From the NCBI RefSeq assembly GCF_000211815.1, contig NZ_GL890873.1, positions 11,349-75,348 of the forward strand: a DNA stretch of 64,000 bases, in the 5' to 3' direction. The position numbers were made by a program, and so were the translations under genes. A model generated the notes under the pieces. It had not been told where the DNA came from. It made no database searches and saw only the letters and a program-made list of their open reading frames with translations. Below, piece by piece: positions 58,777-64,000 of the stretch (positions are counted from its first letter, which is position 1; the number at the start of each line of letters is the position of its first letter). The stretch is from Moorena producens 3L. Lineage in GTDB: Bacteria > Cyanobacteriota > Cyanobacteriia > Cyanobacteriales > Coleofasciculaceae.

Positions 58777-60129
58777 TCAAATGCTGTCAGTGATACTATC
58801 AAAGTTAAATGCCTTGACCCGAACTCCTGGAACTACGATGTTACCGTAGCGCTGTACTTTGCTTAGGCCATCGACTTCTTTCAACATTTGAGGCAGGCTT
58901 TGGTTAAAGCGCAGGTTTTTAATCGGGTAGGCAATCTGACCGTCTTCAATCCAGAATGTGCCATCACGGGTCATCCCTGTGACTTCTAGGGTTTTGGGAT
59001 TGACATAGCGCACATACCAAGCACGATTTACCAAAATACCTCGCTCTGTCTGGGCAATCAGGTCAGCTAGACTTTGGCTAGAACCGGACATGACAATGGG
59101 AAACAATAGTCCAGTTGGATCTTTGCCTTTCTGAGCTGCCCAATAGCGGCTATAGTAAAGGATTTGGGGAATACCGTCCTTAATCACCTCGGTGTAGCGA
59201 TTACTCAATCCATCCCGAAAGCAAGTGCCTAATTGGAGTAGGGGATGAGCAGGGTCGCGTTGTACCTGCACTATAGGGCTAAACATTGGCTGACCCAAGC
59301 GGTTACCAGTGGGCTTACCGGTTTGATCACTATGGGACATAAAGGAGCGTCCTTCATCCGCTGCCCGAGCATCCATATTCCAGATTACCCAAGACAGCAA
59401 TTCCGCAAAGGCAGCACCATCAAATATAACTGGGTAGGTACCTGGATTCACCTTACGGGGGTGACGTGAGGCTTTAGCTCGTTCAATTAGAGCTGTTATC
59501 GATGACTTGTCTAAAATCGGTAACTGCTCTATGGCAAAGGCGGTGCTTTGACTCCAACTCGAACCATCGTCTATACGGGCTGTAACGCTACAATCTGCCT
59601 CTGTACCTTGGTCTAACGCTCGTAACCCTTGGGAGTTGCCCACAACTCGTAAAAAGGCTTGAGTACTAAGCTTACCAGACCCTTCGACTCCTGCCTGAGC
59701 AGTTAAGGTACATACTCCCTTGACCATTTCTCCCCGTTCCAAGGGGGAAAGGTTAGCTGTGGCTTGATCGAAGGCTGGGGTGCGTTGCTCATAATCCTGG
59801 GCTTCTAGTAGGGGTACCCATTCCGGATCTTCTGGGGCAATGCGAGCCAGTTGTTCAGAACGTTGGATAGTTTGGGCAATTGCCTCTGGGTCTAGTTCTG
59901 TTGTGGTAGCAGAGGCACAACGCTTACCGAAATAACTGGTAATGGTCAGTTGGCAGCGTTGGCGGCTGATATTCTGGGTAATCTGATTTTCCGAGAAGCG
60001 GCTCAGAAATTCGTCACCAAGGCTGAGACTGACGAATACCCCTTCTGCTTGGGATTGGGCAATGACTGAATCGACTAGGGATAGGGTTTGATCTTTGCGA
60101 TCGCATATCGGAGCAGCAGCTAGGGTCAT
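58777..60129 (-). CDS. TldD/PmbA family protein (TldE-like)
   Basis: 450-residue member of the TldD/PmbA family. TldD/TldE form a heterodimeric protease acting on unfolded or modified peptides; TldD carries the metal-binding HExxxH and TldE does not. This protein has no HExxxH, so it is the TldE/PmbA-like partner. The conserved GTYPVIFDGAAFAELLSWVIW, SNRYTEVIKDGIPQIL and VTGMTRDGTFWIEDG blocks are visible. No tldD gene lies beside it within the window. Divergent from the TPR gene. Confidence 0.88.
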   Translation of the reverse strand: MTLAAAPICDRKDQTLSLVDSVIAQSQAEGVFVSLSLGDEFLSRFSENQITQNISRQRCQLTITSYFGKRCASATTTELDPEAIAQTIQRSEQLARIAPEDPEWVPLLEAQDYEQRTPAFDQATANLSPLERGEMVKGVCTLTAQAGVEGSGKLSTQAFLRVVGNSQGLRALDQGTEADCSVTARIDDGSSWSQSTAFAIEQLPILDKSSITALIERAKASRHPRKVNPGTYPVIFDGAAFAELLSWVIWNMDARAADEGRSFMSHSDQTGKPTGNRLGQPMFSPIVQVQRDPAHPLLQLGTCFRDGLSNRYTEVIKDGIPQILYYSRYWAAQKGKDPTGLLFPIVMSGSSQSLADLIAQTERGILVNRAWYVRYVNPKTLEVTGMTRDGTFWIEDGQIAYPIKNLRFNQSLPQMLKEVDGLSKVQRYGNIVVPGVRVKAFNFDSITDSI

Positions 60130-60228
60130 TTCCTGTGGGGATGGGCTTGATAAGCAGCTAATTATTCTAGTAAAAAAATATTATCCTGTAGTATACCAAA
60201 AATGTCTCAGCTTATAGGAAAAGGGTGA

Positions 60229-61620
60229 ATGAGAAGGATACCTCTGCTAGCTACCACTATCATCAGTTTTGGTTTGACAAGTATTGCTCAAGCTCAAGGT
60301 CAAAAGATTCCTGAGTATAAAGGAACCAAGCAGTTGATGGAAGGTCCATACTCCAATAACCTGGATGCGGCTTCATACTTTCAAGTTGGCGTGAAACTGT
60401 ACGGACGCCGGGACTTTCCTGGGGCAGAGCGCGCTTTTCGTAAAGCCCTTGAGTTTGACCCCTATATGGCCATGGGACGCTATTTGTTGGCGAATACCTA
60501 TTTGCAGCAGGGTAAGAACCAGCTGGCATTGGAACAATACCAAATTGCTATTGCCCTTGACCCAACGTTGTCACAAGCTTATTACAACTTAGGCATTGCT
60601 TTTTACAAGGAAGGGGCACCCGATAGTGCGATCGCTGCTTATCGACAGGCGTTGTCTTTCAATCCCGAATCAGCCGATATTTACTATAACTTAGGGTTAG
60701 CTCTGGAATCTCAGGGTAATCAAGAAGAGGCGATCGAACACTACCAAGCCACCATTCGCCTAGACCCAGATTATGGCAAAGCTTACTATAACATGGGACT
60801 GATTTTAGTCGAGCAAGACCAGATTGGACCAGCAACTACTGCACTCAGACAAGCAGTTCGCACTCAACCTAAATTGGTGAAAGCACACTACCAGTTGGGA
60901 CTATTACTGGTGGAGCAAGGGGAAAAGTCAGCGGCAGAGGAATCCTTTAGGGAAGCAGTTAAGGTTGACCCGAAGTTGGCCCCGGCTCAGTATCAATTAG
61001 CGGTAATTTTGTTTGAGAAAGGAGAGTTGGCGGAAGCGATTACTCGGTTTCGCTTGGTGACGGAACTGGAACCGGAAAATGTGGATGCTTACCGACAGCT
61101 AGGGGCAGCACTGACAGCGAATGGTGAGTACGCCGAAGCAGTTACCACACTCAAATTAGCTGTGCAACTGGATCCTTACCACGCCTTGACCCACTACAAC
61201 CTTGGTGTTGCTCTACAACAGCAAGAACAGTATGAGGAAGCCATGGCTGAATATCAGCAAGCTCTTAGCCTGTCTCCGGCATTAGCAGAAGGTCATTACA
61301 ACTTGGGTGTAGTCTTAGAAAAGTCTCAACAGCGAGAGGAAGCTCTCTCTTCTTTGGTCAAAGCTAGAGAGTTATTCGCCTTTGCAGGTAATGAGGAGAA
61401 GGTGACAGAGGTTGATGAGTACATCAAGCAGCTAGAAGCACAAGAAAAGTTGGTTGATACTCAAGAAACTCCTGAGGTAGACTCTCCTGAAATTCCACAG
61501 ATGAAGTCTCCTGAGATTCTGGAGGTAGAATCCCAAGAAACTCCTAAGGTAGATTCCACTGAAACTGAACAGATGGAACCGGAAAAGTCTGAACCAGAAA
61601 GAGGGATTCCTAAGCTTTAG
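60229..61620 (+). CDS. Exported TPR-repeat protein
   Basis: 463 residues. An N-terminal signal peptide (to about residue 22, AQAQG) is followed by about nine to ten tetratricopeptide repeats between residues ~50 and ~390, for example AYYNLGIAFYKEGAPDSAIAAYRQALSFNP. The C-terminal ~60 residues are an acidic Pro/Glu/Ser-rich tail of near-repeats (ETPEVDSPEIPQMKSPEILEVESQETPK). A GGAAAAGGG site precedes the ATG. Its stop overlaps the convergent ktrA stop by 4 bases. Protein-protein scaffold by family; partners unknown. Confidence 0.88.
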   Translation: MRRIPLLATTIISFGLTSIAQAQGQKIPEYKGTKQLMEGPYSNNLDAASYFQVGVKLYGRRDFPGAERAFRKALEFDPYMAMGRYLLANTYLQQGKNQLALEQYQIAIALDPTLSQAYYNLGIAFYKEGAPDSAIAAYRQALSFNPESADIYYNLGLALESQGNQEEAIEHYQATIRLDPDYGKAYYNMGLILVEQDQIGPATTALRQAVRTQPKLVKAHYQLGLLLVEQGEKSAAEESFREAVKVDPKLAPAQYQLAVILFEKGELAEAITRFRLVTELEPENVDAYRQLGAALTANGEYAEAVTTLKLAVQLDPYHALTHYNLGVALQQQEQYEEAMAEYQQALSLSPALAEGHYNLGVVLEKSQQREEALSSLVKARELFAFAGNEEKVTEVDEYIKQLEAQEKLVDTQETPEVDSPEIPQMKSPEILEVESQETPKVDSTETEQMEPEKSEPERGIPKL

Positions 61621-62312
61621 ATGGGTAAGCGGTCAATATCGGCGTTGGAGCCAATGATAACCATAAGCATATCTTTGTACAGCAGTTGATTAGGGTCAGG
61701 GTTAATCTCAAATTCAGCATCTCCCTTGATAGCCAGGACAGTCAAGCCATAGCGCTTGCGCAATTCCAGTTCCATAATGCTTTTGCCATCAAATTTTTCT
61801 GGCACTCTGACCTCGACAATACTGTGCTTAGAGTCTAGGTCAAACCATTCCAAGATGGATGGTTTGGTGAGGGAGCGTGCTAAAGCACAACCTGCGTCAT
61901 TCTCAGGAAAAACTACATGATCGGCTCCTACCCGTTTTAACAGCTTGCCATGAACTTCTGAGGAAGCTTTGGCAATGACGTAAGGAACTCCTGCTTCTTT
62001 TAAGTTGAGGGTGGTGATAATGCTTTCTTGTACATAGTTACCGATGGCAATAATTACTGTATCAAATTCCAAAATCCCGGCTTCTTTCAATGCTGAGGGT
62101 TCTTTTGAATCGAGCTGCACAGCATGGGAAGCTATTTTATTGGTTAACACTTGGGAAACTAGTTTTTCATCAATATCAGTACCCAGAACCTCATAGCCAA
62201 GTTGGTAGAGTGTGGAACAGACGGCTCGACCAAAACGCCCTAATCCAATAACGGCAAACTGTTTATTTTCTTTGGGTAGGTTACGCAAGAATGTTAAAAA
62301 TGATAGATTCAC
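61617..62312 (-). CDS. ktrA: KtrA/TrkA-type potassium uptake regulator
   Basis: 231-residue cytosolic RCK protein that gates a KtrB/TrkH potassium transporter. The TrkA-N Rossmann domain begins FAVIGLGRFGRAVCSTLYQLGYEVLGTD, with the nucleotide glycine motif and acidic Asp. The TrkA-C domain follows from ~residue 150 (SIVEVRVPEKFDGKSIMELELRKRYG). The ktrB gene is 125 bases upstream on the same strand, so they form the usual transport pair. ATP/ADP or NAD(H) binding is known for the family. Converges tail-to-tail with the TPR gene. Confidence 0.92.
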   Translation of the reverse strand: MNLSFLTFLRNLPKENKQFAVIGLGRFGRAVCSTLYQLGYEVLGTDIDEKLVSQVLTNKIASHAVQLDSKEPSALKEAGILEFDTVIIAIGNYVQESIITTLNLKEAGVPYVIAKASSEVHGKLLKRVGADHVVFPENDAGCALARSLTKPSILEWFDLDSKHSIVEVRVPEKFDGKSIMELELRKRYGLTVLAIKGDAEFEINPDPNQLLYKDMLMVIIGSNADIDRLPI

Positions 62313-62437
62313 GATGCCTCCTGTGACTTGCTTAGTGTATCCCTTGTAGTTTTAGTAATTTTTTACGTCTTACTTGTTTATTCTTAAGTATTAATTGCCA
62401 TTTGCCATTGGCAAGCAAGTAGACCTTTTCCCTAGGA

Positions 62438-63772
62438 TTATCCCACAAGTAAGTTTTCTTCTGGATACTGAACTGCGCTGGGACGGGGTTCTCCTAGTAG
62501 GGATGCCATGAGCAACAAAACTCCAACCCTGCCAATGTACATTGTTCCAATTAAAACTAGCTTTGCCCAGGTAGAAACGTCTGGGGTAATCCCTGTGGAA
62601 AGACCGACAGTAGCAAAGGCTGAGACGACTTCAAATAAAATCTGAATAAAATCCAGGGTTGGCTCAGCTAGTGAAATTAAAAGTGTTGATATAATTACTG
62701 TAGCGCATGACCCTACTAAGACTCCAATCGCTTTTAGAATTAGTTCAATTGGTACCTGACGCTTATATAGATAAACGTCTTCTTTTCCTTGTAAAATTGC
62801 TTGGGTAGAACTAACTAAAACTCTTACTGTTGTAGTCTTGATGCCACCACCTGTTCCCCCGGGACTGGCTCCAAAAAACATCATGGTAATGGTAATAAAT
62901 AAACCTGCTGTGGTCATTTTACCAAGATCAATGGTGTTAAACCCTGCGGTTCTGGTGGTCACTGACTGAAACCAGGCTTTGATAAATTTGTCTGATAATG
63001 TTGAAGCTCCTAGAGTGTTATCATTATTAAACTCAATGAATAAAAATGCTATTGTTCCCACTATTAACAAAAAGATAGTGGTGCTAGTGACTACTTTAAA
63101 ATTCAGGGAAAATTCCAGAGACTGACGTCGTCGGAGAATGCGATCGCGCAACCAAAGATAGAACTCAAAAATTACCTGTTGACCAATGCCACCGCAGATA
63201 ATTAGAGCTGTGATCACTAGATTGAGGAGAAGAGATGACTGATAACTTGTCAAACTGTCTGGGAAAAGACTAAATCCGGCATTATTCCAAGCACTCACAC
63301 TATGAAAAATGGCTAACCAGAATCCCTGGTATAATCCATAATCGGGAACAAACACTAGTAAAAGTAGAAAAATGCCTGTGATTTCAAAAATTATTGCTGT
63401 GGCAATGATGGAACGAATTAATGCTGCACTGTCTTGTAAACCTTGTCGATCTAAAGCTTGTTGAATGGCGATTTTCTGCTTCAATTTGAACTTGCGCCCT
63501 AGTATTAAAATGAGAAATGTGGTGGTGGTCATATAGCCCAAACCACCAATTTGAAAGAGGGCAAGCACAATCAACTGTCCCCAGAAGGAAAAATAGGAGC
63601 CAGTATCGACAACCACTAGACCAGTAACACAAACAGCAGAGGTTGAGGTGAATAGTGCCACCATCGGGTGAGTCCATGTGCCCTCACTAGCAGCAAATGG
63701 CATCATTAGCAAAATAGTTCCGATGGCAATTACGGAAAGGAATCCAAGGCAAATGGTTCGGGGAATAGTCAT
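62438..63772 (-). CDS. ktrB: KtrB/TrkH potassium transporter
   Basis: 444-residue TrkH/KtrB channel-like transporter with about ten hydrophobic segments and four pore loops. Filter-like stretches include TSTSAVCVTGLVVVDT, FSVSAWNNAGFSL, TRTAGFNTIDL and SAFATVGLST, each with the conserved Gly. Cation uptake (K+ with Na+ dependence in cyanobacterial KtrB) is known for the family. The start ATG is embedded in a heptamer array (AATGACC), so three other ATGs lie just upstream in other frames; the frame given fits the conserved MTIPRTICLGFL. Confidence 0.93.
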   Translation of the reverse strand: MTIPRTICLGFLSVIAIGTILLMMPFAASEGTWTHPMVALFTSTSAVCVTGLVVVDTGSYFSFWGQLIVLALFQIGGLGYMTTTTFLILILGRKFKLKQKIAIQQALDRQGLQDSAALIRSIIATAIIFEITGIFLLLLVFVPDYGLYQGFWLAIFHSVSAWNNAGFSLFPDSLTSYQSSLLLNLVITALIICGGIGQQVIFEFYLWLRDRILRRRQSLEFSLNFKVVTSTTIFLLIVGTIAFLFIEFNNDNTLGASTLSDKFIKAWFQSVTTRTAGFNTIDLGKMTTAGLFITITMMFFGASPGGTGGGIKTTTVRVLVSSTQAILQGKEDVYLYKRQVPIELILKAIGVLVGSCATVIISTLLISLAEPTLDFIQILFEVVSAFATVGLSTGITPDVSTWAKLVLIGTMYIGRVGVLLLMASLLGEPRPSAVQYPEENLLVG

Positions 63773-63801
63773 TGGTCATTGGTCATTGGTCATTGGTCAT
63801 T
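63769..63801. repeat. Heptameric STRR overlapping the ktrB start
   Basis: Four to five copies of TTGGTCA/AATGACC. Each 7-mer brings another ATG on the minus strand, so the ribosome-binding context of ktrB is made of repeat. Confidence 0.85.
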
Positions 63802-63953
63802 TGTCTTTGTCATTGTTTATTTGTGATTTGCCATCTGTCAAGACCCTTTTCCCTTAGTAGCGGGTCACAGCCTTCTCCCGTCGAATTGGGTATGGTTTAT
63901 GGAAGTGAGAACCGCTATAGTTGGTGATACGGAACGATGCTACTGGACATAAT

Positions 63954-64000
63954 ATGACATTGAGTCTTGAAAAATTGAGTCTTGAAAAACAGATTCAGGA
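63954..64000 (+). CDS. Possible gene start running off the window
   Basis: ATG 63954 opens a frame (MTLSLEKLSLEKQIQ) that is still open at the window end. It contains a doubled SLEK from a 15-bp direct repeat. No clear ribosome site; only 15 codons are seen. Confidence 0.3.
   Translation, partial: MTLSLEKLSLEKQIQ

Overview
The window is chromosomal DNA of a cyanobacterium. The signs are the octamer GCGATCGC (HIP1) in genes and spacers, a Ycf65/PSRP-3 ribosomal protein gene, an atpB-atpC pair separate from other ATP synthase genes, minCDE, KtrAB-type potassium transport genes, a PEP-CTERM exported protein, and heptameric short tandem repeats (STRRs). The very repeat-rich spacers fit a large-genome filamentous marine lineage of the Moorena/Lyngbya kind; that placement is inference.

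Layout. 0.1-7.3 kb: an MFS transporter, a 1.5-kb gene-poor spacer, a three-gene sugar-type ABC importer (binding lipoprotein and two permeases, no ATPase) closed by a strong terminator, and a HAD phosphatase. 7.4-16.1 kb: housekeeping core with Ycf65, atpC/atpB, a four-gene run (four-carbon acid sugar kinase, minC, minD, minE) and lysS with an extra KTSC domain. 16.2-17.8 kb: a stand-alone TnpB (IS605/IS1341 type) with its right-end/omegaRNA hairpin and a divergent 47-aa ribbon-helix-helix-like gene. 18.0-19.7 kb: phosphoglucomutase. 19.7-25.6 kb: repeats and a tandem duplication of a beta-propeller-like gene with its whole ~0.7-kb leader. 26-37 kb: small exported proteins, thioesterase, TPR remnant, potassium channel, MsrA, nuclease, pentapeptide protein, methyltransferase, a hydrolase/solute-binding-protein fusion, and a DUF433 protein.

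37.9-40.8 kb is an accessory pocket. It has a Vps62-like secreted protein and two members of an unrecognised family, one of them split by a 99-bp MITE with 18-bp inverted ends and an 8-bp target duplication. 41-49.8 kb holds a 5-oxoprolinase, a glycine-zipper protein, an AT-rich ATP-grasp ligase between two copies of the 3' end of a cyclase-family gene, a small membrane protein and a YjbQ protein. 50-64 kb holds an SGNH/DUF1574-like protein, a choice-of-anchor-I PEP-CTERM protein, a PhnD-like binding protein paired with a histidine kinase, a PmbA/TldE protein, a TPR protein and the KtrA/KtrB pair.

The most unusual content is in the spacers. At least four dispersed element families are visible: a hairpin element with conserved outer ends, copy-specific stems and a core found in both orientations; a GATGCAAAGCGCG-ended element; an AGGTGCGAC...GCGCACCT element; and a GTAAGCATTC-ended element. 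Some sit nested inside others, and paralogous 'empty' sites in the duplicated leader define insertion boundaries. I found no CRISPR array, rRNA or tRNA gene.
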